A DNA stretch of 64,000 bases from assembly GCA_943912335.1 (NCBI GenBank), contig CALTUD010000001.1:62001-126000 (forward strand). Direction: 5' to 3'. Numbering within the stretch: position 1 is the first letter of the stretch; each line of letters begins with the position of its first letter. The position numbers and the translations under genes were made by a program. This document shows positions 43,156 to 51,651 of this stretch, in pieces. Source of the DNA: an uncultured Acetobacteraceae bacterium (GTDB taxonomy: Bacteria > Pseudomonadota > Alphaproteobacteria > Acetobacterales > Acetobacteraceae). The notes beneath the pieces were generated by a model. It did no database searches. It saw only the letters and a program-made list of their open reading frames with translations, and was not told the origin of the DNA.

Positions 43156-44061
43156 ATGAGCGACAGCAAGACCAACCGCGTCACCATGCAGGATCCGCGC
43201 TTCCAGTATCCGCAGCCGCCGTTTCCACGTCAGCCGCAGAGCGCCCCCGGCCTGGACGCGGAGATGGACCCGAAGCCGGATCATGGCGAATCCTCCTATG
43301 TCGGTCACGATCGTCTCGCCGGCCGCAAGGCGCTGGTGACGGGCGCGGATTCCGGCATCGGCAGCGCCGCCGCACTGGCCTTCGCACGCGAAGGCGCCGA
43401 CGTGGCGCTGAGCTTTCTGCCGGAAGAAGCCAAGGACGCGCACAAGATCGCCGCTTTGATCGAGGCGGAAGGACGCAAGGCGATCCTGCTGCCGGGCGAC
43501 ATCACCGATCCCGCCTTCTGCAAGACTTTGGTGAAGGACGCCGTGGACGCGCTCGGCGGTCTCGACATCCTGGTCAACAATGCCGGCAAGCAGACCAACC
43601 AGGAGAGCATCGACGACGTGTCGGAAGAACAGTTCGACCGCACGTTGAAGACCAATCTCTACGCGATGTTCTGGATCACAAAGGCGGCGGTGCCGCACAT
43701 GAAGCCGGGCGCGTCGATCATCAACACGGCATCGGTCGTGGCCTACAAGGCGCCGGAAATCCTCCTCGATTACGCCACGACCAAGGCCGGCATCATCACC
43801 TTCAGCAAGGTTCTGGCGAAACAGCTGATCGAGAAGGGTGTTCGCGTGAATGCCGTGGCGCCCGGCCCGTTCTGGACCGCTCTGCAGCCGTCCGGCGGTC
43901 AGCCGCAGGATGCGATCGAAAAGTTCGGCTCGTCCGTGCCGCTGGGCCGTCCGGGACAGCCGGTCGAGATCGCGCCGATCTACGTGTTCCTGGCGTCGCA
44001 GGAGGCCAGCTACGTCACCGGCGAGACTTACGGCGCCACGGGCGGCACCGGTCTGGCCTGA
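43156..44061 (+). CDS. SDR family oxidoreductase (YghA/stress type)
   Basis: A 301-residue SDR with a 50-residue N-terminal extension rich in Pro and Gln (QDPRFQYPQPPFPRQPQ). The Rossmann motif is ALVTGADSGIGSAAALAFAR, the Asn site is ILVNNAGKQ, and the catalytic triad is ASVVA (Ser), YATTK (Tyr/Lys). The N-terminal extension with QxxPQPPFP is the hallmark of the YghA/general-stress-protein 39 group that also includes SDRs induced in stationary phase. It has its own terminator downstream (44078-44107). Its substrate is unknown. Confidence 0.88.
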   Translation: MSDSKTNRVTMQDPRFQYPQPPFPRQPQSAPGLDAEMDPKPDHGESSYVGHDRLAGRKALVTGADSGIGSAAALAFAREGADVALSFLPEEAKDAHKIAALIEAEGRKAILLPGDITDPAFCKTLVKDAVDALGGLDILVNNAGKQTNQESIDDVSEEQFDRTLKTNLYAMFWITKAAVPHMKPGASIINTASVVAYKAPEILLDYATTKAGIITFSKVLAKQLIEKGVRVNAVAPGPFWTALQPSGGQPQDAIEKFGSSVPLGRPGQPVEIAPIYVFLASQEASYVTGETYGATGGTGLA

Positions 44062-44077
44062 CCGCGAAAGAGACCCG

Positions 44078-44107
44078 TCACCGTGCTCTGGCACGGTGAT
44101 TTTGTGT
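44078..44107 (+). terminator. Rho-independent terminator
   Basis: A perfect 9-bp stem TCACCGTGC / GCACGGTGA with loop TCTG is followed by TTTTGTGTT. It isolates the SDR gene from the antiporter operon. Confidence 0.85.
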
Positions 44108-44199
44108 TGCTGGACGGAGCCGGGGAAAGCTCCTAGGCTCCGTTCTCGCGTCTGGGACCGCGGATCTCCCGTGTCGTTCGGCGCAGGCGGAGCGTCGCG

Positions 44200-44673
44200 G
44201 TGGGGTTGGTCCGTCCGGTTCTCCTGCTCTGCGCGCTTCTCCTGCTGTATGCAGCGTTCGCCGGTAGCGTTGACACCCACGAAATCCTGGCCGGGATCGG
44301 CTGCCTCGTGCTTGTCGGCGGTCTCGTTGTGGTTCTGCATCGTGGCGAACGTCGCAAGCTGGCTCTGCGACCGCCGTTGCGCGTGTTTCTCCGCGTCGTC
44401 TCCGCTCTTCTTGCGGATACGCTGCGCGTCGGCCGTGTTCTGTGCGCTGCGATCCTCCGCCGTCCCGACGGACGCGCCGGCACGATCGACACCGTCGCCT
44501 TCCGGCATGGCGACCAACGTCCAGACGAGGCCGGACGCCGGGCGGTGGTGGTTCTGGCGGCCTCCCTGGCCCCGAACGGCTTCGTTCTGGCCGCCCCGCG
44601 CGGGCGCGACGAGCTGGTGATGCACAGGCTGGCGCCCTCGCCCGATCCTGCCGGGCGCGAGTGGCCGGTATGA
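44200..44673 (+). CDS. mrpE: Na+/H+ antiporter subunit E (MrpE/MbhA-like)
   Basis: A 157-residue membrane protein with two or three helices (VRPVLLLCALLLLYAAFAGSV, then ILAGIGCLVLVGGLVVVLH) and a soluble C-terminal domain of the MNHE fold (RAGTIDTVAFRHGDQRPDE). GTG 44200 follows GGAG. It is the first of seven tightly packed genes ending at 48479, each overlapping the next by 4 bp until mrpD (E to C) so it starts the operon. In the Mrp complex this subunit is an assembly or structural part of the membrane antiporter. Confidence 0.8.
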   Translation: MGLVRPVLLLCALLLLYAAFAGSVDTHEILAGIGCLVLVGGLVVVLHRGERRKLALRPPLRVFLRVVSALLADTLRVGRVLCAAILRRPDGRAGTIDTVAFRHGDQRPDEAGRRAVVVLAASLAPNGFVLAAPRGRDELVMHRLAPSPDPAGREWPV

Positions 44674-44921
44674 CGATCTGGATGCTGGCGACACTGGGTC
44701 TGCTCCCGCCCGCTGCCGCGGCACTTCTGTTCGCGGGGCGCGGCGACAGCTTCAAGCGTTTGGCGGCGTTGCAGTTGGGCACGTCTCTTTCGGCGATGGT
44801 GCTGGCGCTGATGTGTTTCGCGTTCGATCAGCCAAGCTTCATGGATCTGTCTCTGACGCTGGTGTTGCTGTCCGTGCCGGCGACGTTCGTGTTCGCGTTG
44901 TTCTGGGAGCGCTGGCTGTGA
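44670..44921 (+). CDS. mrpF: Na+/H+ antiporter subunit F (MrpF/MbhB-like)
   Basis: An 83-residue three-helix membrane protein: MLATLGLLPPAAAALLFAG, then LQLGTSLSAMVLALMCFAFD and LTLVLLSVPATFVFALFWERWL. The middle acidic residue and the tail FWERWL match MrpF. Its ATG overlaps the mrpE stop (ATGA). In structures of Mrp it sits against the E and G subunits; it lacks any soluble domain. Confidence 0.85.
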   Translation: MTIWMLATLGLLPPAAAALLFAGRGDSFKRLAALQLGTSLSAMVLALMCFAFDQPSFMDLSLTLVLLSVPATFVFALFWERWL

Positions 44922-45268
44922 CCGCCGTCGCGATTGGCATCCTGCTGGGGCTGGCGGTTCTGTGCGCGGTCATCGGCACGCTCGGGTTTCTGCGCCTGCG
45001 CGACACGCTGGACCGGATGCATTGCGCCGTGTTCGTGACCACCAGCGTCGGGTTTCTCCTGACCGTGTCTGCGTTCCTGTCGGACGGCGCCTCGGACCGG
45101 GCGATCAAGATGGCGCTGATCACGCTGTTCGCGCTGCTGGGCGGCGCGGCATCGTCGCATGTGCTCGGCCGGGCGATGGTCGCGCGCGGTGGCGTGCCGG
45201 AGGCGCTGCCGGCCTCCGCCCTCCCGGAACCGTCCGATGTGCATCATGGCGACGAGAGACTCGGATGA
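44918..45268 (+). CDS. mrpG: Na+/H+ antiporter subunit G (MrpG/MbhC-like)
   Basis: A 116-residue three-helix protein with the PhaG/MnhG signature GILLGLAVLCAVIGTLGFLR, then RDTLDRMHCAVFVTTSVGF and KMALITLFALLGGAASSHVLGRA. The GTG start overlaps the mrpF stop (GTGA). The C-terminal 30 residues are a soluble tail ending HHGDERLG. Part of the small-subunit end of the antiporter complex. Confidence 0.88.
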   Translation: MTAVAIGILLGLAVLCAVIGTLGFLRLRDTLDRMHCAVFVTTSVGFLLTVSAFLSDGASDRAIKMALITLFALLGGAASSHVLGRAMVARGGVPEALPASALPEPSDVHHGDERLG

Positions 45269-45546
45269 GCCTGCTGCTGCCGCTTCTGCTGCTGGTCGCG
45301 ATCACCGGCACGGCCATCGTGTTTTCCCGCGTGCCGCGCCGTCAGGTGGTGGCGATCGCCGCCAACGGAATCGCCCTGTCGCTCCTGTTCATGGCCTTCC
45401 GGGCGCCGGACGTGGCCTTCGCGGAGCTGGCCGCCGGCAGCGTGGTGACCCCGCTTCTGTTTCTGGTGGTTCTGGCCAGCGTGCGGACCGATCTGACGAC
45501 GGAGCGCGTCGAGCGCCCGGACGATGGCGAGGATGCGCCCTCGTGA
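45265..45546 (+). CDS. MbhD-like small antiporter subunit (DUF4040)
   Basis: A 93-residue protein with three helices: LLLPLLLLVAITGTAIVFSR, then VVAIAANGIALSLLFMAFRA and AFAELAAGSVVTPLLFLVV. The segment APDVAFAELAAGSVV is the core motif of the DUF4040/MbhD domain, which in MrpA forms the end of the large subunit. Here it stands as a separate gene, as in the archaeal Mbh hydrogenase. It overlaps the mrpG stop (ATGA) and is followed by an MbhE/MrpB fusion. Confidence 0.85.
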   Translation: MSLLLPLLLLVAITGTAIVFSRVPRRQVVAIAANGIALSLLFMAFRAPDVAFAELAAGSVVTPLLFLVVLASVRTDLTTERVERPDDGEDAPS

Positions 45547-46316
45547 GTCCGCGTGTACGCCGCACCCTGTTTCTCGTCTTCTGTGCGCTGACCCTGCCGG
45601 CGGTGCTGCACGTCGCCGCGCACATGCCGCGATTCGGCGATCATCCGATGCCGTACGGCGATCTGATCAACGCCGTAGGCCTCGCCGAGCGTCACACCAC
45701 CAACATGATCAGCGCGATCAACTTCGATTATCGCGGCTTCGACACGCTGGGCGAGGAATTCATGCTGCTCTGCGCGGTGGGCGGGGCCACCGTTCTGCTG
45801 CGCGGCAGCCGCGGCGAAACGGAATGCGATCCGCAGCGCGTGCCGGGCCGTCCGATTATCGCCCGCGCCGACAGCACCGTCCTGGCCTGCCGCCTGTTCG
45901 GCGCCGTGATCGTGTTGTTCGGCCTGTACGTTCTGCTGCATGCCATGACCACGCCGGGCGGCGGGTTCCAGGGCGGGGCGATCATCGCCACCGGGTTGCT
46001 CTGCGTGTTTCTGGGCGAGGGCTATGCTGGCTGGCGCCGCGTCGCGCATTCGGAGCTGTTCGACGCGCTCGAGGGCGGCGGCGCCGCGCTCTATGCCCTG
46101 TGCGGTTTCGCGTCCCTGCTGATGGGGCTGCCGTTTCTCCAGAACATGCTGCCGTTCGGGCAGAAGGGCGATCTGTTCTCGGGCGGCCTGATGCAGTTCG
46201 AGAATGCCGGCGTGGGCGCCGCCGTGACCGGCGGGTTCGTGATCCTGCTGATCGAGTTCCTGGAAGAAACGCGCGAGCCGGTCCCGGACGGCGACGACGA
46301 GGGCGACGATCCATGA
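45543..46316 (+). CDS. MbhE-MrpB fused antiporter subunit
   Basis: A 257-residue membrane protein with two parts. Residues 1-95 match the MbhE domain that closes MrpA in other bacteria: AERHTTNMISAINFDYRGFD followed by TLGEEFMLLCAVGGA. Residues 115-245 are the MnhB domain: LACRLFGAVIVLFGLYVLLH, then TTPGGGFQGGAIIATGLLC and GLPFLQNMLPFGQKGDLFS. The GTG start overlaps the MbhD stop (GTGA). The fusion joins subunits that are separate genes in Mbh and in most Mrp systems. The C-terminus is acidic (DGDDEGDDP). Confidence 0.85.
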   Translation: MSPRVRRTLFLVFCALTLPAVLHVAAHMPRFGDHPMPYGDLINAVGLAERHTTNMISAINFDYRGFDTLGEEFMLLCAVGGATVLLRGSRGETECDPQRVPGRPIIARADSTVLACRLFGAVIVLFGLYVLLHAMTTPGGGFQGGAIIATGLLCVFLGEGYAGWRRVAHSELFDALEGGGAALYALCGFASLLMGLPFLQNMLPFGQKGDLFSGGLMQFENAGVGAAVTGGFVILLIEFLEETREPVPDGDDEGDDP

Positions 46317-46681
46317 GTGCCGTGCTGCATGCGCCGCCCTTCACCTTGCTGCCCTGGCTGGTGGCGGCCTGGCTGTTCGGCATCGGCCTCTACGGCATCG
46401 TGACCTCGCGGCATTACGTGCATCTGATCGGCTGTCTCGGCGTGGTGCAGGCCTCGACCTATGTCCTGCTTCTGGCGGTCGGCTATCGCTGGGACGCGCC
46501 GGCGCCGATCTTCTATTCGCATCCGCCCGGCCGTGCGGTGGACCCCGTGGTGCAGGCGCTGGTGCTGACCGATATCGTGATCGGCGTGACGGTGACGGCA
46601 CTGTTGCTGGCGCTGGTGCTGCAACTGCACAAGCGGAAGGGCACGCTCGATCCGGAGCGCGTGCGTCCGATGCAGCCATGA
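46313..46681 (+). CDS. mrpC: Na+/H+ antiporter subunit C (MrpC/MbhG, NuoK-like)
   Basis: A 122-residue three-helix protein of the NuoK family: LPWLVAAWLFGIGLYGIVTS, then LIGCLGVVQASTYVLLLAVG and DPVVQALVLTDIVIGVTVTA. The Gln and Asp in VVQALVLTDIVIG are the conserved positions of NuoK/MrpC. Its ATG overlaps the upstream stop (ATGA). It contacts the MrpD channel in known structures. Confidence 0.9.
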   Translation: MSAVLHAPPFTLLPWLVAAWLFGIGLYGIVTSRHYVHLIGCLGVVQASTYVLLLAVGYRWDAPAPIFYSHPPGRAVDPVVQALVLTDIVIGVTVTALLLALVLQLHKRKGTLDPERVRPMQP

Positions 46682-46691
46682 GTTCGCGGGA

Positions 46692-48479
46692 ATGAGCCTC
46701 CAGCAGATGGTGGTGCTGCCGGTGGCGATTCCGCTGCTCTGCGCGGCGCTAATCTTGGCCACCGGATCGTTCCTGCCGCGCCGCGTGCCGGATGTGCTGG
46801 CGATCCTGGTCGCCCTGCTCAGCGCCGGCTTGTGCGGGTTCCTGGCCGACAAGAGCGCGGCCGGCCCGATCGTGAGCTGGTTCGGCGGCTGGACCCCGCG
46901 TGGCAGCCAGCCGATCGGCATCGCCTTCGCGGTGACGCCCGCGGGCGGGTGGATCGCCGCCTTCATCGCCGCCTTGTTCGCGACCACGCTGGTGTTCTCC
47001 TGGGGGTTCTTCCGCAGGACCTCGGCGCATTACCACCTGCTGATGCTGTTGTTCATGGCCGGGCAGATCGGGTTCTGCCTGACCCACGATCTGTTCAACC
47101 TGTTCGTGTGGTTCGAACTGATGAGCGTGGCGGCGTTCGCGCTGACCGGCTACGCGCTGCGCTCCTCCGCTTTGTCCGGGGCGCTGAACTTCACCGTGGT
47201 GAACACGATCGGCGCCTATCTGATCCTGGCCGGGATCGGCCTGGCCTATAGCCGCACCGGCGCGCTCGATTTCGCCGGTGTCGCCCGGGGCGTCGCGGCT
47301 TCGCCGGACGATCCGGTGGTGGTGGCGGCCTTTTGTCTGCTGTCGGCGGGGCTGCTGATCAAGGGCGCGCAGGTGCCGTTCCAGTTCTGGCTGCCGGACG
47401 CGCATTCGGTGGCGCACAGCCCGGTCTCGGTGATCTTTTCCGGCGCGATGGTGGCAATCGCCCTGTTCGGCATCGCCGAGCTGTACTGGGCGGTGTTCGC
47501 TGCGGCGCCGGTGGTGCATGCGCTGATGCACGGTTTGTTTCTGGGCATGGGCACGGCGAGCGCGGCGCTGGGCGGGGTGATGGCGCTGCTGCAGCGGCAT
47601 TTCAAACGGATGCTGGCGTTTTCCACCATCTCCCATGCCGGGATCATGCTGCTCGGGTTCGCCCTGCTCGAGCGGAACGGCGTGTCGGGCGCGCTGGTCT
47701 ATCTGGTCGGGCACGGGCTGGTGAAGGCGTCCTTGTTCATGGGCGCCGGGATTCTGCTGGCGAGCCTGGGCGGCGCGGACGAGATCGGATTGCGCGGCGC
47801 CGGGCGGCGGATCTGGCCGGCCGGCGTGGCGATCGGCTTCGGTGGGTTGCTGCTGGCGGGGTTGCCGCTGGGCGTGATGGATGTCGGGCTGGAGCGGATT
47901 TGGCACGCGGCCTGTGCGGACGGGTGCTGGCCCGCGCAGATCGCGATCGTCCTCGGGCTGGTGTGCACGGGTGCTGCGGTACTGCGGGTGACGGGCCGCG
48001 TGTTCGCCGGGCTGGGGCCGGTGCCGGGCGAGGAAGAGCGCTCGCCCACGGAACAGGAGCGCGAGGACGCGGACCGGCCGCTTTGGCTGATGCTATTGCC
48101 GGTGGCGGTGCTGCTGGTGCTGTCGGTTCCGCTCCGTCACGAGGCGGACCGGCTCGGCTGGCTGGCCGCCGAGGCGCTGATGGCGCCGCAGACGGACGCG
48201 ATCCTGGGCCTGGGGGCGCTCCATGCGATCGTGCCGCCGCCCTGGTCGGCGGCGCCGTCTTCCGTGCTGCCCTGGCTGGCCACGGCGGCGGCGATCCTTC
48301 TGGCGGCGTTGGAGCTGTTCTGGCACCAGCTGCCGCGTGGACTCTCACGGGGATTCGACCGAGGCGTGGGACCGGTGTTGCGAGGGCTGTCCGCGCTGCA
48401 AAGCGGCAAGGTGGCGGATTACGTTCTGTGGCTGGCGGCGGGGCTGGCCCTGTTCGGGGTGGCGGCGTCGTTCGGTTAA
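46692..48479 (+). CDS. mrpD: Na+/H+ antiporter subunit D (MrpD/MbhH, NuoN-like)
   Basis: A 595-residue, about fourteen-helix proton-translocating subunit. It has the NuoM/NuoN core: DLFNLFVWFELMSVAAFALTG with the key Glu, LLIKGAQVPFQFWLPDAHSV with the channel Lys, and MLAFSTISHAGIML. This is the only large antiporter-type subunit in the operon; MrpA is absent. About 10 bp separate it from mrpC. The C-terminal third (residues 440-595) contains a cytoplasmic acidic loop (EEERSPTEQEREDAD) and two more helices. Confidence 0.9.
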   Translation: MSLQQMVVLPVAIPLLCAALILATGSFLPRRVPDVLAILVALLSAGLCGFLADKSAAGPIVSWFGGWTPRGSQPIGIAFAVTPAGGWIAAFIAALFATTLVFSWGFFRRTSAHYHLLMLLFMAGQIGFCLTHDLFNLFVWFELMSVAAFALTGYALRSSALSGALNFTVVNTIGAYLILAGIGLAYSRTGALDFAGVARGVAASPDDPVVVAAFCLLSAGLLIKGAQVPFQFWLPDAHSVAHSPVSVIFSGAMVAIALFGIAELYWAVFAAAPVVHALMHGLFLGMGTASAALGGVMALLQRHFKRMLAFSTISHAGIMLLGFALLERNGVSGALVYLVGHGLVKASLFMGAGILLASLGGADEIGLRGAGRRIWPAGVAIGFGGLLLAGLPLGVMDVGLERIWHAACADGCWPAQIAIVLGLVCTGAAVLRVTGRVFAGLGPVPGEEERSPTEQEREDADRPLWLMLLPVAVLLVLSVPLRHEADRLGWLAAEALMAPQTDAILGLGALHAIVPPPWSAAPSSVLPWLATAAAILLAALELFWHQLPRGLSRGFDRGVGPVLRGLSALQSGKVADYVLWLAAGLALFGVAASFG

Positions 48480-48670
48480 GGCCGGGGATGCCGAATCCCG
48501 CGCCGGGATTCGCGATCTCGCTTGCTTCGGCGGCCGGTTGCCCCTAAACGTCCGCGCTCGTTCGCGCGTCCGGGCCTGGAATGGGCATGCCCGGCCGCGA
48601 CGGCTGTTTCGGGGTCCGATGGCGGACCGGCCCTTCGGGGCAAGAGGCAGCTCCAGTCGAGGAGATCGAA

Positions 48671-48874
48671 ATGCCCAAGATGAAGACCAAGTCGTCGGTC
48701 AAGAAGCGGTTCAAGATCACCGCGACCGGCAAGGTGCTCGCAGGTCCCGGCAACAAGCGCCACGGGCTGATCAACCGGCCGCAGAAGATGAAGCGGACCA
48801 ACCGGGGCAGCCAGACGCTGACCGAGATGGACGGCAAGACCGTCAAGCAATGGGCCCCGTACGGGCTGGCCTGA
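48671..48874 (+). CDS. rpmI: 50S ribosomal protein L35
   Basis: A 67-residue protein with the usual basic start PKMKTKSSVKKRFKITATGK and GNKRHGLINRPQKMKR. GAGGAG lies 6 bases before ATG. It is followed by rplT after 13 bp. infC (IF3), usually first in this operon, is not here; the 190-bp leader upstream holds the promoter. No L20 autoregulatory fold was traced. Confidence 0.97.
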   Translation: MPKMKTKSSVKKRFKITATGKVLAGPGNKRHGLINRPQKMKRTNRGSQTLTEMDGKTVKQWAPYGLA

Positions 48875-48887
48875 GGAGCGCTGAGAT

Positions 48888-49247
48888 ATGGCACGCGTCA
48901 AGCGGGGCGTTACCACGCACGCCCGTCACAAGAAGGTTCTGGCCCAGAGCAAGGGCTTCGTCGGCCGTTCGTCGACCAACTATCGCATCGCGCTCGAGCG
49001 TCTGGAGAAGTCGCTCCAGTACGCCTATCGCGATCGCCGCAACAAGAAGCGCGAGTTCCGCGCCCTGTGGATCCAGCGCATCAACGCCGCGGTGCGCGAG
49101 CACGGCCTGACCTACAGCCGCTTCATTGCCGGGCTGAACACGGCCGGCATCGAGATCGACCGCAAGGTCCTGTCCGCGATCGCGTATGACGATCCGGCGG
49201 CATTCGGCGAGATCGTCGGCAAGGTGAAGCAGGCGATCGCCGCCTGA
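48888..49247 (+). CDS. rplT: 50S ribosomal protein L20
   Basis: A 119-residue ribosomal protein needed for early 50S assembly. Sequence matches the family throughout: ARVKRGVTTHARHKKVLAQS, then YAYRDRRNKKREFRALWIQR and GLTYSRFIAGLNTAGIEIDR. It closes the rpmI-rplT operon, with a strong terminator 26 bp on. In most bacteria pheS and pheT follow directly; here a minus-strand operon lies between them. Confidence 0.97.
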   Translation: MARVKRGVTTHARHKKVLAQSKGFVGRSSTNYRIALERLEKSLQYAYRDRRNKKREFRALWIQRINAAVREHGLTYSRFIAGLNTAGIEIDRKVLSAIAYDDPAAFGEIVGKVKQAIAA

Positions 49248-49272
49248 TCGGCTGATCGTCCTGATCGGGAAG

Positions 49273-49304
49273 AGGCCGCTCCCTGCCGGGGAGCGGCCTT
49301 TTTC
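49273..49304 (+). terminator. Rho-independent terminator of rpmI-rplT
   Basis: A perfect 11-bp stem AGGCCGCTCCC / GGGAGCGGCCT with a 5-base loop is followed by TTTTC. Its downstream end is 16 bp from the stop of the convergent GGDEF-EAL gene. Confidence 0.92.
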
Positions 49305-49319
49305 GTATGGGCGTGGTCC

Positions 49320-51647
49320 TCAGGCCGGGCCGTGCTCCACCGTGCGGGCCGTGATCTGGCTGCGTTCGGCGGCGGCAAGCGCCATGGCGCTGACGGGGTC
49401 GGTCCCGGGCCGGCCGAGCAGGAAGCCCTGGGCGAAGGCGATGCCGTTGCCGCGCAGCCAGCGGAGCTGTTCCTCTGTCTCGACGCCTTCCGCGGTGACG
49501 TAGATGTTCATGTCGGAGGCGAGGCGTCCGATGGTGCGGACGATGGCGCCGACCTTGCGCGAATGCGGCAGGTCGCGCACGAACGACGCGTCGATCTTGA
49601 TGCCGTCCACCTCGAAGCGGCGCAGATAGGTCAGCGACGAATATCCGGTGCCGAAATCGTCCAGTACCAGCCGCACGCCCATGGCGCGGATCACGTCGAG
49701 CTGGTGGATGATGCGCTGGCTCGCATCGAGGAACACGGTTTCGGTCACCTCCAGGATGAGCCGGTTCGGCGGCAGACCGGTCGCGGCCAGACATTCGGTG
49801 AGGATCGGCACGAAGCGGCCGGACCGCAGCTGACGCGGCGACAGGTTCACCGAAACGGGGATCGGGGCCGACCAGTGCATCGCCGCCTCGCAGGCAAGCC
49901 TGAGCATGCGCGCGCCCAGCGGTTCGATCAGGTCGCTGCCCTCGGCGGCGAGAACGAAACTCCCGGCCGTGAGCTTGCCGCGTGAGGGATGCGACCAGCG
50001 CACCAGCGCTTCGGCCGAGACGATCTGGCCGCTGCCGATATCGGTGATGGGCTGGTACTCGGCGAAGATCTGGTCCTGGTCGAGCGCGGTGGCGAGTTCG
50101 ACCAGCAGACGCTGGCGGCTCAGGAACGCATTCTCCATACGCATCTCGAATAGGCGCGCGATGCCTTTGCCCTGGCTCTTGGCCTCGTAGAGCGCGAAAT
50201 CCGCGCGGCGCATCAGCACATCGAGGCCGCAGCCATGATCGGGCGAGACCGCCAGGCCGACGCTGGCGCTGGTGGGTAGGCTCGAACTGCTGCTTCCGGC
50301 ATCGATCAGCAGGGCTTCGCTGAGTTTGATGGCGCGTGTCTCGGCCGCTGCCTGATCCGGCACGCGGATCAGCAGGGCGAACTCGTCGCCGCCGATCCTG
50401 GCCGCCAGCTCGTCGGGTTGCAGGTCCCGCGTCAACCGGGCCGCCACCGCTTCCAGAAGCGCGTCTCCGGCGGCATGGCCCAGATCGTCGTTCACCTGCT
50501 TGAAATCGTCGAGATCGACCAGGATCAGCGCGTTGGTGCGGTCCGGATGTCGATTGAGCAAGGCGTCGGTCTCGGTGACGAAGGTGCGGCGGTTGAGCAG
50601 ACGCGTCAGCCCGTCATGCCGGGCCATGAACTCGATCCGTTGCCGGTCGAGCCGGACGGTGGTGACGTCGGACCCGATACCGCGATAGCCCTTGAAGACG
50701 CCCTTGTCGTCATGCACCGGGTGGCCGGTGACGCTCAGCCATCGCGTACCGTTCGGCCCGGCGACGACGATCTGGCGGTCGCGGAACGCGATGCCGTTGC
50801 GCATCGCCTCGATGACGCCGGCTCCGTCGCTGTCGTCGAATTCCGGCGTTCCGGGATGCTGGAACAGGTCGAGGCTTTCCAGCCGTTCGATGGTCGTGTT
50901 GAGCACCTCGGTCAGTCTCGGCGCCACGTTGCGCAGCCGGTGGTTGGAATCGGTCTCCCAGAGCCAGTCGGTGGAGACTTCCTCGTACTCGCGCAGAAAG
51001 ACCTGGACGATCTCGTGCTCCCTCTGGAGCTGCAGGCGTCCGAGCAGACGGTCCATGATGGTCTTGTTGGTGTAGAAGATCCCGCACAGGGCGAAAATCA
51101 GATAGGCCACGAAGGAGATCTGCACGGCATAGCCGACATCCACCGCGGCGATGATCACGTGCAGGCAGGCGATCGCGACCGGAACATAGAAGGCGAGCGC
51201 CGCCAGCAACGGCACGCTCAGCATCGGCGAGGCGACGAGGGCCATCGTGATGCCGACCAGGGCCGGCTGCATGCCCGGTTCGTAGGCATCGGCGAACAAG
51301 GTGACGAGGCCGCCCCATGCGGCGCCGAGGCAGAGCAGCAGGGGAATGGACGAGCGGATCAGGCGCACGTGCCGGCCGCTGCGGCGCCAGCTCAGGGCGA
51401 CCGCGAGAAGGCTGGCATAGATCAGCTGGACGACGATGTAGGCGACGGTGGTCGCCGGGTCGCTCCAACCGTCGAACGCGACCATGAAAAGCGCGGAAAC
51501 GCAGATCCCGCATACGATATACAAACGGTTCGTCTGGAACAGGATCGATGCCTGTTCCGACTGCAATGTCGCCTCGGTGGGGAGGCGGCACTGCACGTCG
51601 AAAAACGAGACCATCGCTGCAAGAATCGCGTTCCCGCGCAGCGCCAT
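49320..51647 (-). CDS. Membrane GGDEF-EAL protein with PAS domain
   Basis: A 775-residue cyclic di-GMP enzyme. Residues 30-180 carry about five membrane helices (LYIVCGICVSALFMVAFDGW, later AALAFYVPVAIACLHVIIA and FVAYLIFALCGIFYTN). A PAS domain (about 220-340) has DWLWETDSNHRLRNVAP. The GGDEF domain at 350-520 keeps ARIGGDEFALL and the EAL domain at 530-760 keeps EALVRWSHP, NLSPRQLRS and DDFGTGYSSL, so either or both activities are possible. ATG 51647 lies 4 bp past the methyltransferase stop with GGAG upstream, so it is coupled. It is last in a feeM-methyltransferase-GGDEF/EAL operon. Confidence 0.9.
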   Translation of the reverse strand: MALRGNAILAAMVSFFDVQCRLPTEATLQSEQASILFQTNRLYIVCGICVSALFMVAFDGWSDPATTVAYIVVQLIYASLLAVALSWRRSGRHVRLIRSSIPLLLCLGAAWGGLVTLFADAYEPGMQPALVGITMALVASPMLSVPLLAALAFYVPVAIACLHVIIAAVDVGYAVQISFVAYLIFALCGIFYTNKTIMDRLLGRLQLQREHEIVQVFLREYEEVSTDWLWETDSNHRLRNVAPRLTEVLNTTIERLESLDLFQHPGTPEFDDSDGAGVIEAMRNGIAFRDRQIVVAGPNGTRWLSVTGHPVHDDKGVFKGYRGIGSDVTTVRLDRQRIEFMARHDGLTRLLNRRTFVTETDALLNRHPDRTNALILVDLDDFKQVNDDLGHAAGDALLEAVAARLTRDLQPDELAARIGGDEFALLIRVPDQAAAETRAIKLSEALLIDAGSSSSSLPTSASVGLAVSPDHGCGLDVLMRRADFALYEAKSQGKGIARLFEMRMENAFLSRQRLLVELATALDQDQIFAEYQPITDIGSGQIVSAEALVRWSHPSRGKLTAGSFVLAAEGSDLIEPLGARMLRLACEAAMHWSAPIPVSVNLSPRQLRSGRFVPILTECLAATGLPPNRLILEVTETVFLDASQRIIHQLDVIRAMGVRLVLDDFGTGYSSLTYLRRFEVDGIKIDASFVRDLPHSRKVGAIVRTIGRLASDMNIYVTAEGVETEEQLRWLRGNGIAFAQGFLLGRPGTDPVSAMALAAAERSQITARTVEHGPA

Positions 51648-51651
51648 TCGG

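Noticed and set aside
49273..49304. Bidirectional terminator serving both rplT and the GGDEF-EAL gene
   Set aside because: The stem is symmetric but a T-run follows only on the plus strand.
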